Source of the DNA: Trebouxia sp. TZW2008
Lineage: Eukaryota; Chlorophyta; Trebouxiophyceae; Trebouxiales; Trebouxiaceae
DNA length: 64,000 nucleotides
Reading direction: 5' to 3'
Assembly: GCA_002118135.1 (NCBI GenBank)
Contig: BDIU01000143.1
Location: 62,402 to 126,401 of the forward strand
In this document: positions 12,901-25,819 of the stretch, piece by piece
How positions within the stretch are numbered: the stretch's first letter is position 1
Layout of the letters: each line of letters begins with the position of its first letter
Program-made: the position numbers and the translations under genes
The notes under the pieces: generated by a model
The model's database searches: none
What the model was told of the DNA's origin: nothing
What the model saw: only the letters and a program-made list of their open reading frames with translations

Positions 12901-15900
12901 TCATAAGGGCTGCTCAGGTGCATTGACGCTATATACGTGATGACTTTGTTTATGCTGATGCTGGAAGACGCACAATACTGTCAACATGTTGTCATCAGGC
13001 TGATAATTTGAAGTACCTTGCTTATGCTTTTTAGTTGAGCAGACACCGTCAATACAGCAACAAATGACAGTATTGAGCGGCGGGACAGCCAACGCGCCTT
13101 GCGCTTGGAAAGTGCTTGCCAGCGCATTTTGTTTCTGTGCATACATACACCTGGGCATGTGTCAAGGTTGCTTTAGGTGATAGGGCTGATCGCACTGAGC
13201 AGCTGACTGCAGGAAGTATTATCTGTTTGCATGATACATCCCGGCACCAGGTATTCAAGCTGTGCACAATGCGTTGCACCGACAGCCTGTTCTCTTTTGG
13301 TCTTTGGCCAACACCTTTGCATTGAGCAAAGAAATGCAATCATTGCACTGCAGGTGACGGTGTTGAGCACATTGAGCAGCTGCTGTTGGGAAGTATCACA
13401 CGTCCACAACAGGCTTCCAGGCTGTGCGCAGTGCAGAGGGCAAACCAGCTTTTTCCCTTCTGCCTTTGGCCAACTCTGTTGCATTGACATAGGTTGTCAT
13501 CATGCAACTGCAGGTGATAGTGCGGACCGCAGCATTGAGCAGCTGTTGCTGGGCAGCATCAGTGTCCAAGAGGTTTTCAGACTTTGTGCAGTGCAGTAGA
13601 CCAACAGCCTGTTCCCTTTCACCCTTTTGGCCAACACCCTTGCACTCGTAAGGATATGACCACTCAACTGCAGGTGATACTGCTGAGCGCACTGAGCAGC
13701 TGTTGTTGGGCAGTATCATCAGTCCACAAGAGGCTTCCAGGCTGTGCGCAGTGCACTGGACCAACAGGCTGAATGGACTTGGTCTTTCACCAGCACCTTT
13801 GCACTGAGCAGGAACAGTATCACGCAATTGCAGGCGACAGTGCTGAGCGCATTGAGCAGCTGTTGCTGGGAAGTACGATCAGTCCACAAGAGGCCTCCAG
13901 GCTGTGCACTGCGCAGTGGGCCAACAGGCTGTTCCCCCTGGACCATGAGCCAACATATTTGCACAAACGCTGTCATGGAATTGCAGGTGACAGTGCTGAG
14001 CGCATAGAGCAGCTGCTGCTGGGTAGTATCATCAGTCCTCAAGAGGCCTCCAGGCTGTGCGCAGTGCAGTGGGCCAACAGGCTATTCCCTTTCAGTCACG
14101 TGCCAGCGCGCTACATCTGTGCCTTGGCTGCTGGAGATGTAAAGCTGGAGATCAGGGAGGAGGGACAATCGGGCCTGCAACGTCCCAAGCCTCAGCCAGG
14201 TATGATTGCTCCTCAAGCATCAGTTCTGGAAGGGAAATTGATATGTAAAGTTTGGCCAGCAGACAGTTGGATTTTCTTGCATCAATTTCTGCCTTCTGAC
14301 AGCTGCTTTGAGTCAGTGGCTCCAAAAGCACACAAGGCCATGTGCTGATGCCTTGTGCAACAGACTCGTGAGGGCAGAACTGATATGCCATAAATACAAG
14401 CAGGCCCAGATGCACCCTCAGATGTTGCCAGCAGTCACATGTCGTGTCTGTAATGCTGTTTGCAACAGCTGAGTATCTTACGCGTGACCTACCATTCATG
14501 CTGGAGACTGCATGGCACCACTGTTTCAATTTCACCAGTTTTCGTTTCTGTTATTCAAAGTATTGTAACTGTTTACAGTGATGCTTTGCGTGATAGCTTT
14601 GTCACTGATGCTGCAGCACCAAATTGCTAGGCCAGCTGTTGCCTGCAGGTGCATCTCAGCCAACAGTCACATATGCAGACCTGGGTGACATGGTAAGATA
14701 TCTGCAGAGCAGGCATGCAGCACTGAGATCAGTAGCAGCCCTAGGGCGGGGCACTCTGGACATGGCCCAGCCCCTCCCCCTACAGGGCAAGGCCTACCTG
14801 GCGCTCATCTCCTTCCTGAGGGATTGCAGCAAGCAGCAGGGGCAGGGCACTTCCCAGGCAGCCCCTGACCAGGGCTTCTTAGGTAACATCCTGACAAGAT
14901 GCTTGGTGCTTTAGCTGCCAAAATTGTTGATGTCCTCTTCATGCTTTGCGTATGCAGCTTGCAATGACGTGCACTGTGCCTGCTTATGCCCTTCTGTCTT
15001 GCGCACACAGCTACTGATGCTGTAATCCTTGCAGAAGGCACAGCGCCGCTTGCTGAGCAGTATACATCATCAGGCATAGTGCTCTTTTGCTGGCAGCTCC
15101 ACTTGCACTGCTGAAGGATGCCAGCAGCGAGTTGCTTGCGGATCCAACTCAAGTCAGCATTTGGAGCAATGACATTATTGTGGTGCTGCCTGTTTTGTCA
15201 CTGAAGACTGCTTCACATCAAAACTCAGACATGCTGTGTGGCTTGTGGCAGGTCTCCTGGAGCATGCAATGGTGAAGGACGCTAGCAGTGAGCTGCATGT
15301 GGCTGCAATTGAGGCCATGCTAGAGGTGGCATCAGGGTCCTCTGATCGATTTGCCAGCCTGTACAAAACGCAGCTATCATGGCTCAAACCGTTCCTCAGC
15401 CATACAGACGCAACAGGTGCTTGCCTGCTATTGGTTTGACAGTGAATTTTTGCGATGGAAACAGTGCTCATGCGATTGGCATTGCAGGGGCTGATGCATG
15501 AAATCTTTTGCCAGCCTTCCCAAATTTTCCAGTCGTTTGGGGCAGTTGGTTGCTTCATTAAATACCTAGCTGGGCCTGATGAGCCTGTCCAGCATACTGA
15601 TTGAATGAACAAAAATAAATGCATTTCCCCACTTTATCTGTTATCTGCTGCAGCCAGAGATGCAGCTGCCAAGCTGTGTGGTGTGACAGTCTTGGCAGTC
15701 AAACCAGCAGCTATTGAAGCCTTTCTGGCAGACCTGCAAGAGGGCTTCTCAGATCAGGACATCAAGAAGCACAAGTTTGAGGTGCAAGATGGCTACATTG
15801 CTGCCACAGGCTATGTGCTAGCTCAGACCATGACAGGTATTTTCATTGCTACCTTTTCATGCAGTGGACCAGCCCAACAGCTAACCCCTAATGCCTCTCC

Positions 15901-18900
15901 AGAAATATCTTGCAGCCAAAATGCTCAAGGCGCAAGACGGTCACCTGGCCACCACAGGCTATGTATCAGCTCAAATCATGACAAGTACCCTTACTAAAGC
16001 CTCAGCATTTTGAGGGAGAGGATCAGCCTTGCACAGAGTGTTACATCCATTCGCATGCGCATATGTTCAAGTGTGTACATGTAATGCAGATGCTGCAGAA
16101 ACGCTGCGGATTTTGCTGCCCATGTCGTGATGCAAATGCAGTGAGTGCTGCAACACTATCATAGCTGGTGATGCTATGCCAATCCATTGCAGACCACACA
16201 TTTACCACATTTGCTCAATGTGGCTTTTCCTCAATATGTAAGCCCTGAATGGTATAATTATGCCCTGATACCCTCAGACGTTTCACACATCATTGGGAAG
16301 AAAACCTTCGCAGTGAAGTCATTGGTTCTCAGATTTCATCTCATTTCATTCATCTCATCTCTTAAGCGAGCAGATCTTGCATCGCTGCCTTCAGGGCCTG
16401 CATGTATGTTGACACCAGGGCGATGCCCAGCAGCATATTTGCATCTCCCGTCAGTCCTTGACTACGGATGGCAGGGTTTGCCGTCCCATGCCCTGTAGAA
16501 TGCATGTTGGCAGTAAGCAAAGCAAAGCATCACAAGCAACACAGTATTGTTCCCATCAGTCATTATGCACAGTTATCACAGGTGTTGACCGTTGCAGCAA
16601 ACAACATTGTCATGAATCCACTAATGCAACAACCTTCTTGATGTGTATGGTATGTGAGCAGGATTGCTTACCTGCAGATAGTTTTTCGTAACAGGTGCAG
16701 GTGAGGTGTGCTGTGCTGAAACATGCTTGTAAAGAGCGCAAATTGAGGCAAAGTGCTGATCCTGGCGCCTGTCACGGTCTAAGTTTTCCCACCAACGTTC
16801 TGCTAGCCCATAGCACGAGGTCAATGGATTAGCAGCACGGCGGTGGAAAGGACTAGACCATGACAGGCGCCGGGATCACCACTTTGCCTTGATCTCTACT
16901 CTTCACAAGCAGTTTTCAGCACAGCAAACCTCACCTGCTCCTATTGCCAAGACAGTTTGCAGGTTGACGATTGAATTTTAATATAGCCTTTCTTTTTGTG
17001 TATAGGGCAGCCGCAGGTCTCGCATCAAGTCCAGCAGCAGGCAGCTTCAGCCCTTTGCAAAGCCCTTACGCACAGTCAGCACCCCCTAGCTGCTACAGCA
17101 GCTGCTGCTCTTGGTCATGCTGGCCTCAGAGGAGCCCTGCCCCTCTCAAATGCCCCTGCCTCAACAGCCCCTGCCCCTGAGCTGCCCACTAGCACCTCTG
17201 ACAAGGATGAATCATCTGCAAGAATTGCTCCAGCAGCTGCCACAGCCAAGGATGAGTCATCAGAGGAAGCTTCCTTGCAGACTGCCATGCAGCGCATTGT
17301 GGGGTTGACTAAGGATAAAGATGTGAAGGTGGTGCAGAAGGCAGCAACTGCAGCAGGGCACATCTCTGCAGGGCACCCTGCGAGGGCTGTTCTAAATCCG
17401 GCCCTGCAGGCCTTGTTTGCTTTGGGCTTCAACAAAAACGAAGATGTGCTTTTCACAGTTGGCGAGGCGCTTTGCTTTGCATTTGGAGGTCGGTGTCCGT
17501 CATCTGCTGTTTTTGCTGCCTTCCTCTGCATGCCATTTTCTGCATCGCATTTGAATTGCTGCATTTCGACAGACAGTGCGGATGATGTGTTATACATAAT
17601 GGGTCACAGCTTCCGCTTGGCATGCCTGTTCTGCTGGCATAGCCATTTCGTATGTTTTTGTCAGCATTTGACAAGGAATTTCATATACCTGTTCTTTATG
17701 CTGAGCGCATTAGTATCAACTCCAACGATTGTCAACCTCCTGCTCTTGCTGTGCCTTGTGACACTGAGACCGTGCTTGCTAGAGCAACATGCCAGCGTTT
17801 TTCAATGCTCAAGCAATTCCGCCCTGCTTGTCAATGTTATCGGCATGTGCTGCTGCAAAATGCCTTCAAAATTTGCGCCTCTGTGTGACATAGGTGTGCT
17901 TGTGTTAGGCAATGTTGCCTTGCGGACATGCAGCACTTCTGCCTCACCATTGCTGTCTATGTTGTGAGCGTATTTGTGTCAAGTGACATCATCTTATCAA
18001 GCCTGGACATCATCTTGCAGAGCTGCACCGTCTGTCTTCGTCATCATCTCTGTTTGTGCAACTTAGGTGTGCCGATGTCAGCTGATGGCGTCTTACGGCT
18101 GTCCTTCCAATGTATTTCAACCTGCAACTTGGCTCAACGCTCAGCATGCCAGCACCGCCTCAGACCTTATCTCAGAGCCACAAGATATGGATCCAGGTTC
18201 TGCAGCCCCAGTATAAAGCAATGGCAGTACTTCTTCTTCATCATGTCTGTCTGTGCTGTAGGTGTCCCTGTGTCAGCTGACATTGTCTTGAGGACGTCCT
18301 TTTACTCTATCGCAACCTGGCTCAACACTCAGCCTAGCACCGCCTCAGACCTGGCTTCAGAGCTGCAGGATATGGAGACGGACTCTGCAGCCCCAGTTCA
18401 AAGCAATGTCAGCACTTCTTCTTCATCATGTCTGTCTGTGCTGTAGGTGTCCCTGTGTCAGCTGACGTTGTCTTGAGGACGTCCTTCTACTCTATCGCAA
18501 CCTGGCTCAACACTCAGCAGGCTAGCACCGCCTCAGACCTGGTTTCAGAGCCACAGGACATGGAGACGGACTCTGCAGCCCCAGTGCAAACCAACGGCAG
18601 CAGTGACGCTCAAACAGAGCACAGCAAAGCACAAGATGAGATCATTCAGAAGGTTCTGCAGGAGTTGGTGTTTCATTCCCGTGCTGAGGTAGGCTTTAAC
18701 AGTGAGGAGATCTGCTGCTCTCAACCTGTACCGCTTGGCCTGCCTATGCTTGCCAGCGCTCAATTTCTGTTTGTGCGCATATGCACTGCGCCGTGGGCGA
18801 TTAATTGCTGTCCTTTGTGAGCTACACCCAAAAGCAATCCAAGCTGAAACCACTGCTGACAGATGTTCAAGAGGCCTTCAGTCACCTTGACAATCCCCAA

Positions 18901-21900
18901 TCACCACTTGCTCCAAGAGGCTTTCAGTCTCCTTGCTCTGTTGCAGCATACACGCCTTCTCTGTCCCAACACTGCCTTTATCCCTATTTGCTGTAGGTGC
19001 GGTGTGCTGGTTGTGTATGGCTACTGTCCCTAGTAAGCTACACTGGCAAGCAGCCCAAATTGATGCCATTGCTGGCAGACATCCAGGAGGCCTTCAGTCA
19101 CCTGCTTGGGGACCAGAATGAGCTGACTCAAGAGATGGCCTCACGAGGCATGAGCGTGGTGTATAGCTTGGGCGATGCTTCAGCGCAGAAGCAGCTCTTG
19201 GACGGGCTGATGGGTGTTCTGCAGGGTAAGCCTTTGCTAACTTTTGTAAAGATTTGTGGTTGAGCTTTGGGTAGGCAGTTGCGGCAGGAAAGCTTTGCTG
19301 TGAAGCTCTTTTGTGAAATGCTTGAGCAAACAGCAAACCAGGTTGAATGCATGTCATCCTGTTCAGCCTTGATGATGGGCCTTTTGCCGAGAAGACCAGT
19401 TTGGTGGTGGTCAGCCGCTTGGATCAAACTTGTTATTCCTGAAGAGCCAAATGCCATTGCTGATACAGACGCTGCAATGCAATGGCGCTACAAGAACAGG
19501 GCGAGGCATACCTGTTACCCACCTCGCATTTGCGCGGGCCCAGGTGTCAAATCAATCAACGCGCACCTGCATGGCTGCCGCAGGTGGGGCAAGGAAAAGA
19601 CGCGCAGTGAAGCTAACGGGTGAGACCCAGGTGTTTGAGGAGGGGTCCATGGGGGAGGCCCCAGGGGGCGGCAACCTGTCTACCTATAAGGAGCTGTGTG
19701 CCCTGGCTACTGACATGGGCCAACCAGACTTGGTGTACCGCTTCATGGACCTAGCTAATCATCACGCCTCCCTCAACTCCTCAAGAGGAGCTGCCTTTGG
19801 GTGAGTCATGGCTGTGTTGTGTTGGGGTTTGTATCAAGGTCAGGGTCGATCTTCTCAGCTGTGTGCCCTGGCTACTGACATGGGCCAGCCAGACTTAGTG
19901 TAACGCTTCATGGACCTGGCTAATCATCATGTATCCCTCAACTCCTCAAGAGGAGCTGCCTTTGGGTGCATCACGGCTGTGTTGTTGAGGCTTTGTATGG
20001 GCTTTGTTGGATTTCAGGGTGAAGCCAGCAAGAGCAGCTGGTTATAGCATTTGATGTTTGACTCCTCATTTTTGGTGAAAATTGTGCAAGCAGCATAGCT
20101 AATTTAGCAGGATAGAGGCTGTGCCCATGTGTGGCCGTCCCTGCAATAACCATTAAATTCACATTTGCTTGCTACGCCAGACTGCCATTGCTGTTCTGCT
20201 GACATTTTGCTTGCCAGTTTGAAGGCCTTGATTGCTCTCGCACAGATGGACCTGCAAGTGCAACTGCAACTTGATGTGCGCAGATTTGCATCCATAGCTA
20301 AGTTGACAGGAGAGCAGCTGGGCCCATACATCGCCAAGCTTGTGCCCAAGCTGTACCGTTACCAGTACGACCCGAATCCCAGAGTTAGGGATTCGATGGC
20401 CCATATCTGGCGAGCGCTGGTGGCTGAGCCCAAGAAGACAGTTGACCAGCACTTTGGCGCCATCTTACAGGAGCTGCTGAAGGTTTGCCTGTTCCTTCAG
20501 CATGCACACGTTGTTGCAGTCATAGTGCAAGCACTTCTTTGACAGAGGCAGAGGATGACAATGGGTCAAATTGCTTAGCACAATCAAGCTGTCAATTGGT
20601 CTGCAACTTGGGCATCAAGATTGTGCCACATATGCTCTGATGCAGAACCTGCCCGCGGCCAGCATGGCCCACATGTATGCTCATGATGGACAGCAGACGT
20701 GGCATGAAGAGAAGGCTTGCTGCATTGCCTTGGCAAATCTGCTGCAATGCACAAGCTGTCATCTATCCAAGTGCTGCCTAGAGCGTAACTCACCAGCATG
20801 ACTGCAGGAGATGGGCGGCCGGCTGTGGCGCAACAGAGAGGCCAGCTGCAATGCCTTAGCGGACTTGCTGCAAGGCCGCCGCTGGCCTGAGCTCAAGGAC
20901 AAGCTGACTGACATCTGGACCATGGTGTTGCGAGCAGTGGACGACATCAAAGAGAGCGTGCGAGCTGCTGCTGCTAGCTTGGTCAAGACGCTGCGCAATC
21001 TGACATTGCGGCTGTGCGACCCACAAGTGACCAGCACTAAGGAAGCTGCTGAGGCTGTTGGCGTTGCCCTGCCCTTGATGCTTGAGAAAGGTACATGCTC
21101 TTCATGCTTGACAAACACTTTTATGAGAGCTGGCACCTGTTAGACAGGCCATTAGCATTGCTTGATTAGGATGTGCGAGCTGTGCAACCTGCAAATCACC
21201 AGCACAAAGGAGGCTGCTGAGGTTGCCCTGCCCTTGAGGCTTGAGAAAGGTACATGCCCTTGGTAGAGCAAGCAGTCTAGCCTGTCTATGTACTGCACTG
21301 CATGCATATGCAAGTGTTTCGCACCTGTTTCGCTTGCAAGCTGCATGCAGAGGTGCTGTCAGCTTTGACCTTCCACTGTATTCAACGAGACCTGTGTCTT
21401 TTGCCAGCACAGCTTCAAAATGATTGTGAATACACTTTGTCTCAGTGAGCTTACCAGCTGATTTAGTCAAGAGTGGTCAGGGCCTGCTGCCATCAGCCAT
21501 TTGCAAACTTAGCAGGTTAACTTCAGCATTGACTTCCTGTTATTGCTGTCATCACCCGAAAAACAGATTCAAAGATTTCCATGACGTCATCTCAAAATTC
21601 ACTGTGTTTGATCAAATGCCAATCAAGCATTGGTTGTGCTGTGACAAGCCAAGTAGGGGAGGTGCGGGGAATGGCCCTTGACACCATAGCCAAAATGGTG
21701 AAGGCGGCAGGGCCAGCCCACGTTCAATCCCACCTAGCAGACCTGTCTGTTGCCATCTACATGTTTGACAGATCTTGCCATATTCAGCATGCTCAGCATG
21801 TCATTGCTCTTATTGCCATCATTGTCTTCTTCAGGGGTGACAAGCCAAGTAGGGGAGGTACGGGGAATGGCCCTTGACACCATAGCCAAAATGGTGAAGG

Positions 21901-24900
21901 CGGCAGGGCCGGCCCACGTCCAGCCCCACCTAGCAGACCTGTCTGTCACCATGCTGGAGAGCCTGTCAGGCATGGAGGTAGGGCTTTGCTTGACTGGGGT
22001 CGTTCACCATGGGACCAACTGTGCCAACTAGCTGGTCAGATATGACTTGGGCCACATGTTCTTGGCGCAAATGCTAGGATTTGTAGATGGTGAGCACATT
22101 CAGCAATCTGGCAGGTAGCAGCTCAAGCATGGGGCTACTAGCCCATCATTTCACAGGTGAGCTGCGAGCCTGGGAGGCTACCTGCCATATCACAGTGCTC
22201 ACCAACTACAAATTTTAGCCTATGCGATGGGCTAGCTGCCTGAGACCATGCATCAGCTTGACAAGCTTTCAAATGCGTCATTGTAATGATAACTTGAACA
22301 TCTAAAAGGCACAGAACAGTAGAAGAGGTTTGCCTTGTGGACGAAGAAACTGCTGGGGGTTTGTTGTTTGTAGCACTCCAAAGTGGTATACACATGTAGC
22401 AAACAAAGCACAGCCATTGATCTCAAACAAGCTGGCCACAATGTGACCGTAAACAAGCTGGCCACAAAGTGACTGTAATGAAAGCTTCACTGGTGCACAG
22501 ACTAGATCTGCAAGCTGCAGACTGGCTGCAGATTCAGATTCCTTTTGCTGCCGAATTTGAGTTTGCTGTGTGCAGGACTCGCGCTTGAAACATGTAGAGC
22601 AGCATGCAGAGCGCATCGGATTTGACTCGAAAAACTTGGAGAGGTTGAGGGTGGGGGCTAGCCAAACATTCCTCCAGGGGTCACCTTACGAAAATAGCGC
22701 AATTCTATTCATGTCCTCTTCATTGGAGCAGCCCTTCTGTACTGTGCTCAAGTTCTGTTCTCGCTGTGTGTTGAACTCTCGCTTCAATTACATTGAGCAG
22801 CATGCAGAGCGCGTTGGGTTGGACTCTGACAAGCTGGAGAGGTTGAGGCTGCGGGCTACCAAGGCTTGTCCAAAATCAAAGCTCTGTGACTCAATTCCAA
22901 GCTCTTTCCAGGATGGCATTTGGTACTGCTGCGTGCAGGACTCACGCTTGAACTACATAGAGCAGCATGCAGAGCGCATCGGGCTGCACTCAGAGGAGCT
23001 GGACAGGCTGAGGGTGGGAGCCAGCAAGGCCCTTCCCATAGGGGACACCTTATGACAACAGGGCACATTCTTCCATGCCATCATCAGTGTAGTCCTGCTA
23101 TACTTGGCGAAGATACCCTCCTTCTTGTGTGCAGGACTCACGCTTGAACTACGTAGAGCAGCATGCAGAGCGCATCGGGTTGGACTCAGAAAAGCTGGAG
23201 AGATTGAGGGTGGGTGCTAGCAAGGCCTCCCCCATGGGGGACACTTTGGACCTCTGCGCCCGCTATGCAGACACCCACACACTCCAGGACATGGTCAGCA
23301 CTGCCCTGCCTGTATCTCATGCATGCTTAAAGGCCTGAGCTTCCTATGCAGACATGAACACTCTGCAGGACATGATCAGTACCAACTTGCCTGTGTTTGC
23401 TGCTTGCTGTCCTGACAGCTTTGTCATCAACTGTGTTGGTTGTCAATTTGCCCTGTCTGCTAGGCAACTTCTACAGGCCTGCCTCCGCCAGGCAGACAGC
23501 CCCACACGCCAGAATATGGTCAGCAGCAGAACGCCCTGTTGCTGTTGGTTGCTTTGACAGTTACATCTCGCAGCACAGCGTGCCCGCAGTCTTCCTTCCT
23601 GTTGTGCTCCCTTTATTCGTGTGCACCTGCAAAGCCATCAACTGCCTGAGACCTATTTTTGAGTAAGGCATCAGCACCCTGACACATGTCGTCCAGGGCA
23701 CAAAGTCTTGATTCCACGCAGTGAGTGCATCAGATGCTACTCATCTGCCCAGAGTCAAGTGTGGCAGCACTTTATTCCAGCATGCATACTCTGTCACTAT
23801 TGGTGCGTGATAGATTTTTGTGCGGTGTTGCGCCTGTGCTGCTGCTTGTGACCCGGACACAGAGCAATAGAGACATAACGCTGCACAGCGAGCCGTCTAA
23901 AACCAATAGCAACAGGCCTTGCATGTTGGAACAAAAAGTTTTCATGGTCACCTTATATCAGACTAGATTCAAGCACCCTGCTTGGAAGACTTCAGTGGTT
24001 GAGTTCAGTGGGTGAAATAGTTGTTCCCAATTTTTGGGAGGGCACTGCCTCCCAAAAGGCTGCTGCTGATGCTGCTGCTGCTGCTGCTGCCACTGTTGTT
24101 GCCGCCGTTGCTGGCAAAAAAGCTGTTGCAGTGGCCAAGGCAGAGAGTGTGCTGCAGGAGCTCAAGCTTGATGAAAAGGCAATCAGCGTTGCTTGCCATC
24201 ATTTTGACAGAACTGCGTGTATGCTTACAGAATATGAAACAGGTTCAACTACAAGATCCTACCTCCAAATTTGAACAGCAACTCAACCCAAATTGCTGTT
24301 GCTGTCGATAGGCACGGCAGTGAGCTTTGTGCAGGCACCCAAGTTATGAGCATTGATGAAGAGGGCAATTGGGCTGATCGCCTGCACTGGCTGCATCCGC
24401 TCCATCACTGTTCTGATTGCCTTCACTGCTGCTGGTTTGTGGTAGTGATCTGTGGTATCTGGTATACCTGGTGCCGTCAATTACCAAAGCAGTGGGCATG
24501 TTGCAGGTACCCAAGCTGTGTACGCTGTTGCAGAGGGGCATTGGGCTGAACACGTGCACTGGCTGTTCCCGCTGCATCACTGCGCTCACTGTCTTGGTTG
24601 CAGTGAGCTTATTGTCACGAACTGTGCTATATGACTCACCTGTTGCCGTCGATTACCATGGCAAAGAGTGTGTTGCAGGTGCCCAACTGATGTGCACTGG
24701 TGAAGCGGGGCATTGGATTTAAGTCCCGGACTGGCTGCGCTCGCTTCATCATTTCTCTCATTGTTTTTACTCCTGCTGGTTTGTGTTAGCAATCTGTGCT
24801 ATGTGGTATACCTGATGCCGTCAGTTACCAAGGCAGTGGGCATGTTGCAGGTATCCCAGCTGTGTGCACTTGTGAAGCGGGGCATTGGATCGAAATCCCG

Positions 24901-25769
24901 GACTGGCTGCGCTCGCTTCATCATTTCTCTCCATGTTTGACTCCTGCTGGTTTGTGGTAGCGATCTTTGGTATATGGTATACCTTGTGCCGTCAATCACC
25001 GAGGCAGTAAGCGCGGTGCAGGTGCCCAAGTTATGTGCACTGGTGAAGAGGGGCATTGGATTGAACACCCGGACTGGCTGCGCACGCTTCATCATTGCGC
25101 TCACTACCCGTCAAGGGGCTGACATCAAGCCCCATACTGCAGCTTTCATCAAGGTAGCTCACCCTCTCGCGGCTTCTTCTCTTTGATTGACCATGTGTTG
25201 CACGCTCTGTTTTTGGTACGGAGCAGCAATTGGTCTTCAATCAAACGAAAGACATCATCCTCAGTTGTCCATTGATGGTCAAGCAATTTCTGAAGCCTGT
25301 GCAACCGCATGACCTCTTGAGTTATGAATGCTTTGTGCTCAGGCAGCCGCTACTGTATGCAACAGGGATGCTGCATCAAGTATAGTATATTGCATATTGT
25401 ATTATGTGCTATTTCCAACTGTCAGAAACAGCATGCCCTGTCACATGATCTTGAGCCTTGTCATTTCAGGCAATACTGACAGCAGCAACAGTAGAGAAGA
25501 GCACTAAAGTGCAGCGTTCCTATGCTCAGGCAGCCACTACTGTGCGTGGCTGCATAATCAAAAATCACGTTTCATCTTTCAAAGTTGCATCATGTTGATG
25601 CAGGCGCTGTTGACAGCTGCCAGAGCAGAGAAGAGCACCACAGTACAACGCTCCTATGCTCAGGCAGCTGCCACTGTGTGCAAGTATGCGTCTGAGGCCC
25701 GTGCTGCCAAGCTAGTTGAAGAAGCTGTTGATCTGTACACAACCCCAGGTGAATTCAGCCAACACTTTT

Positions 25770-25819
<50 letters not shown>

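Noticed and set aside
13773..14348. A 191-codon frame as an independent gene
   Set aside because: It is ECM29 exon 10 fused in frame to its upstream echo and to intron sequence; similarity to ECM29 explains it.
24283..25240. Repetitive open frames resembling a small repeat-protein gene, or a CRISPR-like array
   Set aside because: The 172-bp units contain the ECM29 exon and are far too long and diverged for CRISPR; the frames are by-products of exon 22 echoes.
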